64,000 nt of DNA from Nicotiana tabacum (lineage: Eukaryota; Streptophyta; Magnoliopsida; Solanales; Solanaceae): assembly GCF_000715075.1 (NCBI RefSeq), contig NC_134096.1, positions 119,720,698 to 119,784,697 on the forward strand, written 5' to 3'. This document shows, one piece after another, positions 1 through 12,572 of this stretch. A model generated the notes under the pieces. That model searched no databases, was not told the origin of the DNA, and worked only from the letters and a program-made list of their open reading frames with translations. The position numbers and the translations under genes were made by a program. The stretch's first letter is position 1. Every line of letters starts with the position of its first letter.

Positions 1-401
1 GATAGAAAATACTGAACTTATGAATGCAGAAATAATACAAAATGATTATGAAGTAGATTTAGCTTTAGAAAAAAGCAAGAGAACTAACAAAGAAAAATAA
101 AAATATAACCTTCCAATGTAAAGGATGTAAATTAGGAAAATTAACTTTAAAAGAAACAGAAAAATATTTTAAAAAATGTGAATTAAGAACAGATAATAAG
201 GGATATAGAGATGAAGTAATATCAGAAAAGAAATTAGAAAATTTTGAAAAATTGTAGAAGAATTACATGACAGTTATGACATTGAGGAAACAGACTCCTT
301 TATAAGCCAAAATGAATTAATGGTATCAACTAGTTCCAGCCCTGGTCCTTTTCAAAGAACAACTCAACAATATAACATAGACAATAGTATAGGAAATGTA
401 T
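1..401 (+). pseudogene. A-rich retroviral-like coding fragment, part 1 (possible endogenous pararetrovirus)
   Basis: This is the oldest layer of the window. The sequence is strongly A-rich on the plus strand, unlike everything around it, and translates in pieces into lysine- and glutamate-rich protein with a cysteine pair. It is broken by a TAA near position 100 and by a further stop near 255. It stops at 401, where solo LTR J1 begins, and resumes at 55345 after the target duplication, where the same reading frame would continue. Strong A-richness and charged protein of this kind are known from Caulimoviridae, which are common as old copies in Solanaceae, so an endogenous pararetrovirus is my best guess. 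I could not recognise a diagnostic reverse transcriptase or coat motif, so another A-rich retroelement remains possible. Confidence 0.35.
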
Positions 402-514
402 TGTCATGACCCGAAATTCCCACCTTCGGACCGTGATGGCGCCTAACATTTCACTTGCTAGGCAACCCAACGTTAGAATAATATTATCCATTTTTAAAAC
501 AATTTATAAATTTA
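402..514 (-). mobile_element. Solo LTR J1, first part (LTR 3' end, reversed)
   Basis: It starts TGTCATGACCCGAAATTCCC, the reverse complement of an LTR 3' end. It matches the start of J2 at 63461 almost base for base and is cut at 514 by H1. The other part resumes at 52705. The outer flanks TGTAT (397-401) and TGTAC (55345-55349) are a 5-bp target duplication with one C-to-T difference, so the two parts were one insertion. Confidence 0.8.
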
Positions 515-1216
515 TGTAACGACCCGACTTGTCGTTTTAAGAATTAACACCCCGTTTAGTGACTTAAGGTCTCGAGCGGCTTCGTAATATGTATTATGAC
601 CCGCGAGTGTGGTCGGGTTTGATTTTCGGAAGATTCAGAATTTAATTAAAAGAACAATTCTCATTTTTGAAGCTTAAATGAAAAGAGTTGACCGGAGATT
701 TGACTTATGTGTAAACGGCCTCAGATTTTAATTGTGATGATTTCAATAGCTCCGTATTGTGATTTTGGACTTAGGAGCGTGTCCGAAAACTTATTTGGAA
801 GTCCATAGTGGAATTAGGCTTGAAATGGCAAAAATAGGAAGTTTAAGTTGGAAGTTTGACCGGGGAGTTGATTTTTCGATATCGGGGTCGGAATCCAGTT
901 CTGAAAATTTTCATACGTACGTTATGTCATTTTTGACTTGTGTGCAAAATTTGAGGTCAATCAGACTTGATTTGATAGGTTTCGACATCGAATGTAGAAG
1001 TTGAAATTTCTTAGTTTCATTAAGCTTGAATTGGGGTATGATTCATGATTTTTAGTGTTGTTTGATGTGATTTGAGGTTTCGACTAAGTCTGCAATATGT
1101 TTTGAGACTTGTTGGTATGCTCGGACGGGGTACCGAGTGGCTTGTGTGAGTTTCGGGGTGGTTTCGGACCATTTCTAGGCCATTTTTAGTTGCTGGTTTT
1201 TGGCCACAGAGGTATG

Positions 1217-1802
1217 CATCGCGATCGCGGACAAACGGTCGCGATCGCGAAGAGCAATTTTGCTGTTTTGACACTGTGAATCGCGATCACGGAAGACTTT
1301 TCGCGATCTCGTAGAGAAACTCCTGCCGCACTTACCCGACTTTGGAAGCTCATATCTCGCAATCTTAATGGAATTTGGAGATAATCCAAAAATGAAAGTT
1401 GTAGTCCTTTGTCTCTAGTTTTCAGAAAGTTAAAGCGTTGGTTCTTTGGAGTTGTTTACAAAAAGTTATGGTGGAAAAACTATAGGCTGTCCGGGAAGAG
1501 TTTGGAAATCTCTGTTGCACAGGGCTGACTTTGGAAGCTTATATCTCATAATATATAAGAAATTGAGAGATGAGATACAAATGAAAGATATAGAACTTAG
1601 AGTCTAGTTTTCAGAAAGTTAGACTATTCATAATTTGGAGTTTTGTACAAAAGGTTATGACCATTAAACTAAAGGATATCTGTAAGGGTTGGGGAGTTTG
1701 TCCTTCGCGATCGCGATTGGTTTTCCGCGATCGCGAAGAGCAATTTTGGGGCTGAAAAATTTTGTGCTTCGCGATCGCGAAGCATTTTCCATGATCGCGA
1801 AG
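1217..1802. other. CpG-palindrome word clusters in H1 5' LTR
   Basis: Two bursts of the self-complementary word CGCGATCGCG and near-variants lie at about 1217-1315 and 1705-1802, separated by 390 bp of ordinary sequence. The surroundings are AT-rich and CpG-poor, so the density stands out. The 3' LTR of H1 has the same clusters at about 46417-46500 and 46900-46960, with several words decayed by C-to-T changes. Confidence 0.8.
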
Positions 1803-2736
1803 AGTAAATACCTAGGCAGTAGCTATATTTCGAGGTTTCAGCCATTTTTAACATATTTGGAGCTATGGAGCTCGGATTGAAGCGATTTTTGAGGCGATTT
1901 TTACCATAAGGATTGGGGTAAGTTTTCTATATCCTAAAGTTTTTATATTTCATTAATTTATGATTATATTCATCGTTTGATTTGGATTTTAATGGAAGAA
2001 ATCAAGATTTTTGTAAAATCTTTCAAAAACGAAAATTTAAGATTTGGAGGTCAAGTTGTTATTGGAATTCAATAAACTTGGTATGGTTGAACTCGTATCG
2101 GAATGGGTCTTCAGATTTCATGAAAATTATGTCGGGTTCCGAGGGGCGGGCCCCGTGTTGACTTTTGTTGACTTTTTAGAATAAATTTTTAAGTCGACGT
2201 ATTATTATCCGGAATTATTTTCGATGAATTTTAATGAAGTTATACAATTAATTTGGATAGATTTGAGCGGTCTGGAGGTCAATTCAAGCAAGAATACAAT
2301 TTTGGAATATCGGCATAACTTCAAAAAGGTAAGTGTCTTGCTTAACCTCAAGTTGGGGGAAATACCCCTTAGGCATTGAGTATTATGTGCAAATTGTGTA
2401 ATTGAAAACCATGTACGCGAGGTGACGAGTACGTACTTTGTTTATATGTGCAAATTTCGTTGATTAAAATCCTTAGACTCCCTTAGGTATTAAATTGGAA
2501 ATTATTGACACTTATTAAATCCTCTATTGGTCATGCCTAGATCCTTGTTTGTTGAAATTGTTTCATACGATGATTTGGTGTGTTTGCCACCTTGGTTTTA
2601 TGTGAAATATTATTTTATTGAGATGTTCACTTCCGGATATTTTTGTTAAGATTTTGTGCACATTATGGTCGAACCATGGGCTCCTTATTGTGAAAAATAA
2701 TGTATTGTTGATTTCTGTGACAAGTTGTAATATATG

Positions 2737-2970
2737 GGCACTTGATGTGCAATTTGTGATATGTGGTAAGATTTGAGCACTTGATGTGCAATTTGTGATA
2801 TGTTGTAAGATTTGAGCACTTGAAGTGCAATCTGTGATATGTTGTAAGATTTGAGCACTTGATGTGCAATTTGTGAAATGTTATAATATTTGGGCACTTG
2901 AGGTGCAAGTTGTATTATGCTGTGATATTTGGGCACTTGAGGTGCGATTTGTGAAATATTGTGATATTGA
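2737..2970 (+). repeat. 39-bp tandem repeat in H1 5' LTR (about 6 units)
   Basis: Units begin GGGCACTTGA or GAGCACTTGA at 2737, 2775, 2814, 2853, 2892 and 2931. Because 39 is a multiple of 3, the array stays open in several frames and yields overlapping 13-residue-repeat open frames on the minus strand. These are by-products of the repeat, not genes. Confidence 0.85.
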
Positions 2971-4204
2971 TACGCATACGGTGAGATAAGGGTGGCTTGA
3001 AACGCGTGGCTAGTCGGGGAACTACTAGAAGTCATGTTGTGATATAAGGTCAGGGTGTTGAAATGCATGCGGTGAGATAAGGGTGGCTAGAAACGCGTGG
3101 CTAGTAGGGGAACTACTAGAAGTCGTGCGGTGTGATAAGGATAGCTAAAACGCGGGATGCTATTTTGGGAAAAATTATTTCTTTAAAATTAAATGTGAAG
3201 GCTCCCGCGGTGTTATAAGAAAATGAGATATTGTGAATTTATTTATGATTTGGGACTACGAGACGGTACCTCGGGAGTGCCCTGTTGATATTTCTTTATT
3301 TATGTCCTTGCCTTGGGTGATTTTGTTTCATTTAATATGTAAATTCTTGTCTTCTTCCGTGATGTACTAGTTGACTTTATTATTATGTGTTTTATGCTCC
3401 TAGTTGTATGGTGTTGGCTTTGGCTTTTTAGCACGAGACTCTGAAGAAGTATATTTTTGGTTTTTCTTACTGATTTTTGATGATTGAGTTGATTTAAATA
3501 AAAGAAATTATTATTATGTTTTAAATTAAATAATTTTACAAACAAACCAGTAGTTTATCTCATGCTTTAATTTAAGAGAAATGTTATTTTCTTCACCCAA
3601 ATGATTTCAAAAAACAAAATTTAATTCTTTGTTGATTTCTTACTTGATTTAAAAATTCTAAACTCACTTTAGTGGAAATAAATTGATCATGTGGATCTTA
3701 TATACATTGAGGATATTGGCATGTGAATTGTCCGTGCAATTGTGATATGAAATGAGAGCACAATATGCCGGAAAAAAATATGATGATTTAATTATGGGCA
3801 CGAAGTGCCGTGGAGATATGAAAAATGGGTTGAGACCCGTGTTTATCAAAAATATGAAAATTGGCTAAGACCCGTATTTTTATGATTATGAAATGAGGTG
3901 TCACATGGTGACTTTTTAATTGAAATATTATATTCAAAATATTTATTTGGAAGGATTTTTATTTAGAAAGTATTATATGAAAGAATTATATTTGTAAGCT
4001 ATTTATATGAGAAAAATTATATTTGAAAGAGAATTATTTGGTAGAATTATATGTGAAGGACATTTATTTGAAGAATTTGATTTAATTGGGTGTACTTGTA
4101 TTTATTATTTGTTGAGTGATATTAAAGGGTGTTTTGTTGTCTTGCTGTGCATATCACTGGTTGTTTTATGATATCCTTATTGTTATATATTTCCTACTAT
4201 CTTG

Positions 4205-4215
4205 TATATTATATT
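4205..4215 (+). promoter_or_regulatory. TATA-like box, H1 5' LTR
   Basis: TATATTATATT lies about 480 bp before the LTR 3' end. The same word sits at the same place in the H1 3' LTR (52208) and the K 5' LTR (57518). It is a plausible start of R, but transcription has not been shown. Confidence 0.4.
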
Positions 4216-4700
4216 GCACATGCAATTAAACTAGTGAGTCTTGACTGTACCTCGTCTCTACTCTACTGAGGTTAGTCTTGATACTTACTGGGTACCGACC
4301 GTGGTGTACTCATACTATACTTCTGCACATTTTAGTGCAAAGCCAGGAATTGGAGATACCGGACTTGAGCAGAGTTAAAGCGGGACCGTAAGGATTCAAG
4401 GTAGAGCTGCTTGGTCGTCGCAGTCCCTTGGAGTCTTTTCATTTTATTGTACTGTTAATTTTTAATCAAACAGTATTGTATATTCGGTCCTCATGACCAT
4501 TCAATGTATTCAGTTAGAGTTTGTGACTCAGTACTACTAGTCTTGGGAGGTTGTATATTCATATTTATTGCGTTCTTAGTTTTGGTTACTTATTTAATTC
4601 AAAAACAATGGCTTCAAAATGTAATAGAAATTGGCTCACCTAATCTTATAGACTAGATGCCATCACGACGCCTGTGGTGGGATTTTGGGTCGTCACAAGT

Positions 4701-4712
4701 TGGTATCAGAGC
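4701..4712 (+). other. Primer-binding site of H1 (initiator Met tRNA)
   Basis: TGGTATCAGAGC, three bases after the LTR end, is complementary to the 3' end of plant initiator methionine tRNA. It fixes the plus orientation of H1. Confidence 0.85.
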
Positions 4713-5543
4713 TCTAGGTTCATAGGTTCTACGAGTCACGAACGAGTTTAGTAGAGTCTTGCGGATCGGTACGGAGACGTCTGTACTTATCTTCGATAGG
4801 CTACAGAACTAGTAGTAAAAATTTCCAATTCTTTCATTCCTTATCGTGCGACATTTATTCAGCTTGAAGCATATATCTTATGTTCTTTTGCATCCACTCA
4901 TGTATGAAATTGCGCACTCTGTATCAACTATGCGCCAACGGTTCGTGATACTACATAGGGGTTATAAGGGAGCTAGGGTTGCTCAACCATTGTTATAACG
5001 TGTCGTCCAGATCGAGGATGCGGAAGTATTGAGAGATCATTCAGTTATGCACATGGGGGTGCAACAGGTTCTGTCATCTGGTTGATAAGTATGATCTTGA
5101 GAAGTTTTAATTAATTTCCTAATCATCACAATCGTGGTAGGTTCACGAGGTGAATGTAGATCTGAAGATAGTTGGTGGTATTAGAGACTATGTAGTTCGT
5201 ATGGGATTTCTATTTAGCGAAGGATACATACTAGTAGCCAAGGTACTGGAGGAAGCGAGTTTAACTGTCACGAGGATGACATACGCCAAATAAATGGCTT
5301 GAGGTATCTTATGACCGGTGTCAAACGAGCGATGAAGGTTAGTATTGTGGATCATCGGACTGTGTCCTATAGTTTCGAGGCAAGTGAGGGGAGTCCACTA
5401 TCAACAATCAAATTGTGGGGTCATGTGTTATATCTGTTTTGGCCTGAAATGTATTTATGTGGTATTGAAAGGTTCTCCAAAATTTATATATGATTAAGAG
5501 CTGAGATTTGTATGGGATGATGCACAGACTTGCGGTATTCCCG
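4713..5543 (+). mobile_element. H1 leader / 5' internal region, non-coding
   Basis: There is no recognisable domain and every frame is short. The stretch around 5340-5460 resembles element B around 9700-9810: both contain a CAAGTG(A/G)GGGGAGTC-like word, a (T/C)ATCAACAAT or TTGACAATTTGA-like stretch and a TTTTGGYCTGA word. The leader of this gag-bearing element therefore seems related to the non-coding interior of B. Confidence 0.6.
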
Positions 5544-6229
5544 TATAACGACCCGGCCGGTCGTTTTGAGCATTACAACCCCGTTTACTGCTAAACTTGT
5601 ACTTCACAGTTGTTGTGTGAATTGCCGAGGTAAATGGTTCAGGTCCGGTGAGGTTTTGGAATGAACTGGACCATTTAGTTCCAAGGTTTAAAGTTTAAGT
5701 TAAAATAGTGACCGGATGTCGACTTATGTGTAAATGACCCCGGAATGGAATTTTGATGATTCCAATAGCTCCGTACATTGATTTTGGACTTAGGAGCGTG
5801 TTCAAAAAATTATATGGAGGTCCGTAGTGGAATTAGGCTTGAAATGCTAAAAGATGAATTTTTGGGAAGTTTGGCCGGGGGGTTGACTTTTTGATATCGA
5901 CGTCGGAATCCGATTCTGGAAATTTGAATAGGTCTATAACGTGAAATGTGACTTGTGTGCAAAATTTGAGGTCAATCTAATGTGATTTGATGTGGTTCGG
6001 CACAAGATATAGAATTTGAAGTTTGAAAGTTCAATAATATCGAATTGAGGTGTGATTTTTCGTTTCGATATTTTTATGTGTGTTTTGAGGCCTCGAGTAG
6101 GTCCGTCTTATGTTATGGGACTTGTTGGTATGTTCGGACGGGGTCCCGAGTGACTCGGGTGAGTTTCGGATTAGGTTTAGAGCATTTTGGAAGTTTTGGC
6201 TAAGGCTGGAATTTTTCTGTTGCTGGTGT

Positions 6230-6515
6230 CTTCGCACCTGTGGAAATGGGCTCGCAGGTGCAATAGTCGCAGAAGCGACACTCAAGTCCTAGAAGCGAGG
6301 GAGTGCTGGCTGGGAAGGCATCGCAGAAGCGGAAGCCAGGGCGCAGAAGCGCTTGGGCAGGAGCGGCCCAACGCGCGCAGAAGCACGACCGCAGGTGCGG
6401 TCCTTGGCATCACAGAAGCGATTATGGCTGGCCAAGATGTTCTCACAGAAGCGAGATTTTTCCCTCAGAAGCAAAGGTCGCAGATGCGACCCCTTATCTG
6501 TAGATGCGGAAATCG
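6230..6515. other. CpG word cluster in B 5' LTR
   Basis: About a dozen copies of CGCAGAAGCG, CGCAGGTGCG, CGCAGATGCG and decayed versions are packed into less than 300 bp. The same cluster is at about 13260-13540 in the 3' LTR, with more copies unmutated. The reverse complements of these words are the ones used in D1 and D2. Confidence 0.8.
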
Positions 6516-7719
6516 CTGGGACAGAACCTTAAATTCGAGGGTACGACATTTTCACCCATTTTCGAATTTTGGAGCTCGGGTTGGGCGATTTTGGAGAGAA
6601 AATTTTCCACACAACTTAGGGTAAGTGTTCTTAACTCCCCTGTGACTATATTCCATGAATTAATCCTCATTTTTGGTGTACGATTATTGAATATTCAAGA
6701 GAAATAAAAGAAAATTTCTATAATGTCACAAAACAAAAATTTCAAGTTTGAATACTGATTTGGAGTCAGATTTGAGTGAAATTAGTATGGTTGAACTTGT
6801 AATTGGATGGGTTGTCGTATTTTGTGAGCTTCATCGGATTTCGAGATGTGGGCCCCATGGGTGATGTTTGGGGCGTAATTTCAGATTTTGTGGAAAATAT
6901 TAGTATTTTGATATGAAATTAATTCCTATAAAAATTGTGGACTGAATCAAATTAATTGTGGTAGATTCGATCCGTTCGGGAGTTTATACATGCGTGATGG
7001 GATTTCTGGAGCATTGTTTAGCTTGCTCGACATTTGATTCAGCTTCTTCGAGGTAAGTCACTCTTCTAATCTTGGAGTTAAGGGTATGAACCCTGAATAT
7101 ATGTATTTCGTGAAATTGTTGGGAGGTGACGCACATGCTAGGTGACGGGCGTGTGGGCGTGCACTATAGAAATTGTGACATAATTGTTTATGTGGAATTT
7201 TGTAGTTAAATGATCTTGGCATTTTCCATGCGATTTTATGAGTTAAAGAAATTGAGCTGAAAAGTATATTAAAAATCATGTTGAGGCTATGTGCCAGTAT
7301 TATTGGGACCCACAGAGGTCATATTGCTATGAATTATTTGTTTTAAATTAAGAATTCATACTCAATCATATTCATTTCATTGCATATCATATCTCAGTCT
7401 CTATTGTTATTTATTGATACATCATATCATCATTTTTGGGCTATTTTCATGACATTGTGAGCCCGAGAGACTGGAGAGATTGATGACCGAGTGAGGCCGA
7501 GGGCCTGATTGTGAGGATTATTATGTGGATCGGGGCTGCCCGCCTGCAGCATGCTTTATATACTTTATGATTATAGCACGTGAGTTGTCCGTGCAGCACG
7601 TGAGTTGTCCGTGCAGATTATAGCGCTTGGGCTGAAGGAGCCCCTCCGGAGTCTGTACACACCCCCAGTGAGCGCATGTACCTACTGAGTGCGAGTACCG
7701 AGTGCTGAGTGACTGGGAG

Positions 7720-7839
7720 GCATGAGTGATTGTGAGGTATGCCCGAGTGGCATGGGTGATTGTGAGGTATGCCCGAGTGGCATGAGTGACCGTGAGGTAT
7801 GCCTGAGAGGAATGAGTGACTGTGAGGTTTGCCCAAGGG
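7720..7839 (+). repeat. 30-bp tandem repeat in B 5' LTR (4 units)
   Basis: Units begin GCATGAGTGA or a close variant at 7720, 7750, 7780 and 7810. The 3' LTR has three units (14724-14813), so the two LTRs differ by one unit since insertion. Confidence 0.8.
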
Positions 7840-8723
7840 GCTGTATATGAGTGATTCTACCCGTGGGGCTGCTTATGATTTTATCACTGAGTTGCATTGC
7901 AATGGCATGCACAAATGACATACAGGCATAAAGATGTATTTTTCTCATGTTGTACCACATTACATCATTCATGATTTCTCACACATTTTTACAGATGGGC
8001 ATAGTGATGCATTTGTTTTACACGGGTTATCCGGAAGGAAAATGAAACATCTTAGTTATTATTGAAAGATTTTGGGAGAAATTATTGTTTTCAAACTATT
8101 CATATTTTTGGCAACTTTGGCAAACGATTTGGATTTTCACTGATGTATTTGAAAGGAAGAACTACTATTTTTGAAATCATGATTTGGCTAAGCATTTTAT
8201 CTCTGAGTTACTTCTGGTATTATTTGCTTTATGTTGTTATGAACTGTAATTGACTATTGGTTATGGACCCGACCTTGGTAGAAGCTCGTCACTACTTTCA
8301 ACCTACGGCTAGGTTTGTTACTTACTCAATACATGGGGTCGGTTGTACGGATACTACACTTTTGCACATTGCGTGCAGATGTTGGCTGTTGTTGTTGCTG
8401 TGCTCGATGGTTGCGGCACTTGAAGATGTACCTGCATTCCTGTTGTAGCTGCCTCTTGTTCAGGGTAGCCTTAGATTTATAAAATCTCTGTTTATGTATT
8501 ATTCAAACAGACTATGTATTTTTTTCATTTCCGCTTTGTATACTCTATTCTTAGAAGCTCATGATTTGTACTACCAGTTCTTGGGGATTGTATAAGATTA
8601 GGATCTTTATTCACTTAAATTGCTTTAATAATTATTATTGGAATTTGATAATTGAAAGTTGGCTTACCTAGAGGGTTGGGTTAGGTACCATCACGACTAG
8701 TTGGATTTTGGGTCGTGACAAGG

Positions 8724-8741
8724 TGGTATCAGAGCCCTAGG
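8724..8741 (+). other. Primer-binding site of B (initiator Met tRNA)
   Basis: TGGTATCAGAGCCCTAGG, three bases after the 5' LTR, matches the complement of initiator Met tRNA over its first 13 bases. Confidence 0.85.
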
Positions 8742-11700
8742 TTTATAGGTTCTACAAGTCATGAGCAAGTGTCTAGTAGAGTCTTGCAGATCGGCATGTT
8801 TACGTCCATACTTATCTTGGAGAGGCTATAGGGCATTTAGGATATATACTTCCCATCTTTCTTTCCTTATCGTGCGAGATTGATTCAGCTTGAGACATAA
8901 ACTATTTGAATTCCTTCCACATATTCGTATGCGCACATGAGCGCTCAGTATCAGCTGTGCATCACCAGTTTCTGATTTCATGAATGAAGTTTGAGATGAG
9001 TATTATATGTTTTGGTGATGGGCCAATCTGGAGGACTTGAGGTCAGGTTTAGACCGCATCTTAAGCTCGGTAGCTTCAGCTGCAACTCGTACAATTGGAC
9101 TTATATGTCCGGTAATGACCCTACAATGGAATTTGTGGCTCGATGAGTGGTAGAATGGCGGTGTGATGGGTATGATGTAACCACGGGATTTGTTAAGACT
9201 ATTGGAATATAACGAGAAGTGTTTCCTTGAAATGTAAAGGAAAGGCCATTGGGTGCTTGATTTTCGATTTGATGTGACGAACAGTCTCGAGTAATGAATA
9301 TTTTGAAGGATCTTTCACATTGTTAAATTTTGGGACAGACCAAACTCTCATGTCTGGTTAATGAGTTGGGACTCAGATAGACTAAGTGATTTCATAGTAA
9401 TTGTGACTGCGAATGTTAACAAGATACCAGATTGAGGCTAAGCAGGTGGGTTATCCCCTGTGAAGTAATCTATGTAGGTTTATTCCTTATGATGTGAGTA
9501 CAGAGTTTCTTTTCTGCCGACGGGGTGTATGGGTGGAGATTTGAACCTAAATCTGGTTGAGAAAGTTGACTTGTGTGTTAAGAGGATGAATACGAGCTTA
9601 GCGGATAATTGAGGTATTTTTATGGTTGGCGTTGTATGAACTTGGGAAGAAGTTTCGTTGGACTGACTATGGCATTATGGCAGTAAGGGTGTATCAGTAT
9701 TGTGAGTTATGGAATATTTTCATCTATGGCTTTGAGCCAAGTGGGGGAGTCTGCTATTGACAATTTGATTTCATGGTTAGGTGTTAAATTTTAATTTTGG
9801 TCTGAGGCACACTTGTGGGTTAGCTATGACTTGCAGAAGTTGAGATTGAGGATGACTCGAATAAGGAAATTCCTGGTTAATGATTATATTGCATGTATGA
9901 GTATATGAAATTCATGGGATGAGTGAGTTGTTATTGGTGAATGATGTAGTGCGCACGGAGTATGAATTTGATATGTGGTGTTAAAGTAGAGTTACTTCTT
10001 TGAGTGTTGTGGTGCTAACGGGGCACGTGTCTTTTGGCCCATTTGGGCGGTGCAATTAGATTTGAGTAAAGTGGGTGACTCCCGAGAAACTTCCCGTGGG
10101 TTTGAGAATTATATATAGCAATTGAGAATATTTCCAGACTTGTGTATGGATAAAATTCGAGATTTGCTTTTGATGGTGCCTGGACTTGTTGAAATTCTAT
10201 ATGACTATGGATTCTACATTTTTTTATAAGGAAGGTAAGAAGAATAATTTCAAATTCACATAAGGTATTCTCAGAGTGAGTGTTATAGTTATGGTATTTT
10301 TTAAGGTTCTTAAGAAGAATAGAATTGCTTATGGGTCGTAGGGCATTGTGGTTCTATGATAGGTTTATGGGGTGAGCTGTGGCTAAAGATCGTGGCGTTT
10401 TAGCAAGGAGAAGTATTAATCTGAAGACAAATTCAGAAGAAACTTGGAGAAAATAAGACAAACGGGTAGTAGGTTGGATCATTATGGTAATGGATATGAC
10501 CGGTTCTTTGGGTGCTTATGATGTGGGGTTTTTCTATAGGTGCTTTGTGGCAATACACCTGGGCTTGGCGACCTGTGTGACTTGGTTGATTTAGAGAGAT
10601 TCAACTCTGATGGCCTGATTATATGCAAATGGATTCCAAAGCATTCTTGGGGTTTTCTACCACGGTTTGAGATGGGTATTTTCCTACTGGCCTGAGGAGC
10701 ATGTTGAGCATTGTGATTTTATACCAGATGGGAACAAATGTAAGGCTTATGGCTGATCAGATATGTATTTTACTTGTGACTCAGAATGATTATGAGGTTC
10801 TCGTATTTTTCAAATGATGGCATGATAGATGCGGTGTGTTGTGTGGGATTAAGGTTGGCGTGTGCAAGGTAATGGTTTAGCTTTGAAAGAGAGGTCATAA
10901 ATTCTTAGAGGGCATGAACAGTTTTCGATGTTTAGATGAATGCTATAACTATTTGGTATTGCGTGAGTAGAGTGTATATTTCAGAAGGCGCACTATGTTT
11001 TGAATTATGGATATCTCATAAGGTATTGCGGCATTTTCCTGGTTGATCGACTCCTGATATTCAAATTTTGTCAAGTGGCACGGAAGAACTGTTAAAGTAT
11101 TTCTCGTGGGATGATCGTGTATGAGAGAGGTGTTAGGCATTCGGGCGGTGGAGATGGAATCAAATATGGTGATTCGTGTGTTCTATGGATTTGGAGATTG
11201 GGAGTTCTCAGGTGCAGATTGTTTCATGGTTGTGGACTGTGAATTTGTGGCCGGAGCTAGCCAGATGATAAAATGTGTTATGATTCAGTCATTATGGATT
11301 TTCGGAGGGATTTTTATCTATTTGTGGGTAACCCGAGTTGATTTAGGGGTCCATAGGTAGGCCCAATTAAGATGTGTATTCTACACCGAGCCGGAATGGT
11401 TGGCTCCATACTGCTATTATTGAGGGATATGTCATCGATTGATGTTGAACTTATTAGTGTTCTGAAATGATCTGTGAGTTACTCCTTTATGCTACGAGGA
11501 GTTATGATTCATTGGTTATGTGCACAGATGGTGCGGTTCTATTTGAGCCTTATAGCGGAATTTGAGCGTGATGAGTATTTGGGTATTGCATGATTGATTA
11601 TGTAATGGTTATGTTCTTTCAGGTTTTGTGTGGCATTTTTGTCATTTGCCTCTCTGTGGTTATTGATTTTGAGCGGGGTGGCTCTAGGTATATATTATGG

Positions 11701-12559
11701 ACCAGCGTTTGGATAGGGTCACGCACTGCAACGGAGTTATGTTAAGGTATGAACCTTGTGTTAGGATCGGGTGATGGTTTCTACGATGTGTGTTGAATTT
11801 TCAGCATTTCGTTGTGGCAGTACTTATTAATCTGGCAGGGCAGTTCTCTCATTTGAGTCATTTTTCCATGACTGAGTACATTTGAATTGTTGCGTATTGG
11901 TGCACGGATGGCACGGGTTGTGGCTCTAAGTTATATTAGTGCGGCATGTCTGTGGAATAGTTGTGTTTAGTAATATAAGGTCATTGGACCTAGAATGGGT
12001 ACTATCAGGTTTAATTTCGGTATATTCGGGAGTATAATATTGAAAGTTGGCTCAGAAAGTGATTACGGTTCTGGTTGGGGCGAGAGAGCTCCGTGACTTG
12101 TTGATCTAGTGAGTGGTCGTGAAATTTCGCATGTTTCTTTTATACAACAGTGTACGAAGGTTTTGGGAAGAGGTTTGGCTCGATATGGGTTTAATACTAG
12201 TATGTGGTTGGTTTTTGAGTAGTCACTGCGATCAGGAGTGGTGCTACGAGCATGCGAGTTGTGTAATATGTTGGTTGATTATATCCGTGGTTATAGTTAT
12301 AGCTCGATGCAACTTGTTCGGACTTATACGGTGTGTAAATGTAAGATTTGTGTCTTGAAAGAAATTCTAAAGGTTGGAAATTAAACTCCAAGGTTTATGG
12401 GCTAAGGTTAAATTAATCATTTTCAGTTGTATTGTGTAGTCAAGCCTATGTGGAATAGAATGATGTGGCTTCACCCCCGGGTACGTGTGTGGTAAGATGG
12501 AACAGTGATTTGATTTCTTGGAAACAACTCTTGGCAAGTTCGAGGACGAACGTATGTTT
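8742..12559 (+). mobile_element. Interior of B, no recognisable coding sequence
   Basis: This is 3.8 kb of GT-rich sequence with short frames only; the longest (11121-11360, 12113-12358) show no known domain. I found no zinc knuckle, DSG protease word, reverse-transcriptase DD word or integrase motif. It ends with the GAGGACGAACGTATGTTTAAG motif at about 12541-12561 that precedes the polypurine tract in H1 and K too. Confidence 0.75.
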
Positions 12560-12572
12560 AAGTAAGGGAGAA
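12560..12572 (+). other. Polypurine tract of B
   Basis: AAGTAAGGGAGAA sits directly before the 3' LTR TGTAACGACCC. This is the expected second-strand priming site; one T interrupts the purines. Confidence 0.8.

Larger units (their letters stand above)
515..4697 (+). repeat. 5' LTR of H1 (4.18 kb)
   Basis: It runs from TGTAACGACCCGACTTGTCG to GGGTCGTCACA and aligns throughout with the 3' LTR at 45713. In order it holds the shared core (about 755-1010), two clusters of CGCGATCGCG words (about 1217-1315 and 1705-1802), donor-like GTAAGT words at 1918 and 2329, a GAGGTGACGAGTACG module (about 2419), a 39-bp tandem repeat (2737-2970), a CATGTGAATTGTCCGTGC motif (about 3720), a TATA-like word at 4205 and the common tail. 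Open frames in it, such as 759-1004, show no recognisable protein domain and are not called as genes. Confidence 0.9.
5544..8720 (+). repeat. 5' LTR of B (3.18 kb)
   Basis: It starts TATAACGACCCGG (the usual TG is mutated to TA) and ends GGGTCGTGACA. It contains the shared core (about 5790-6050), a dense cluster of CGCAGAAGCG / CGCAGGTGCG words (about 6230-6515), GTAAGT at 6621 and 7053, a direct duplication of a 20-bp CACGTG-bearing unit (7575-7614), and four 30-bp repeats (7720-7839). It aligns end to end with the 3' LTR. Confidence 0.92.

Noticed and set aside
759..1004. 81-residue open frame, also open in the H1 3' LTR (45954-46202)
   Set aside because: It lies in the shared LTR core; homologous cores in B, D, R1 and K are frameshifted or stopped, and no domain is visible.
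4698..4730. TGGTATCAGAGC stretches as possible tRNA genes
   Set aside because: Only the complement of the tRNA 3' end is present, next to LTR ends; these are primer sites and no cloverleaf follows.
6187..6624. 145-residue Arg/Ser-rich open frame, with a similar one at 13195-13653
   Set aside because: It is a translation of the repeated CGCAGAAGCG words, which stay open in several frames on both strands.
10949..12358. Short frames in the interior of B as possible remnants of pol
   Set aside because: No catalytic words or domain order could be found; they are no longer than expected by chance.
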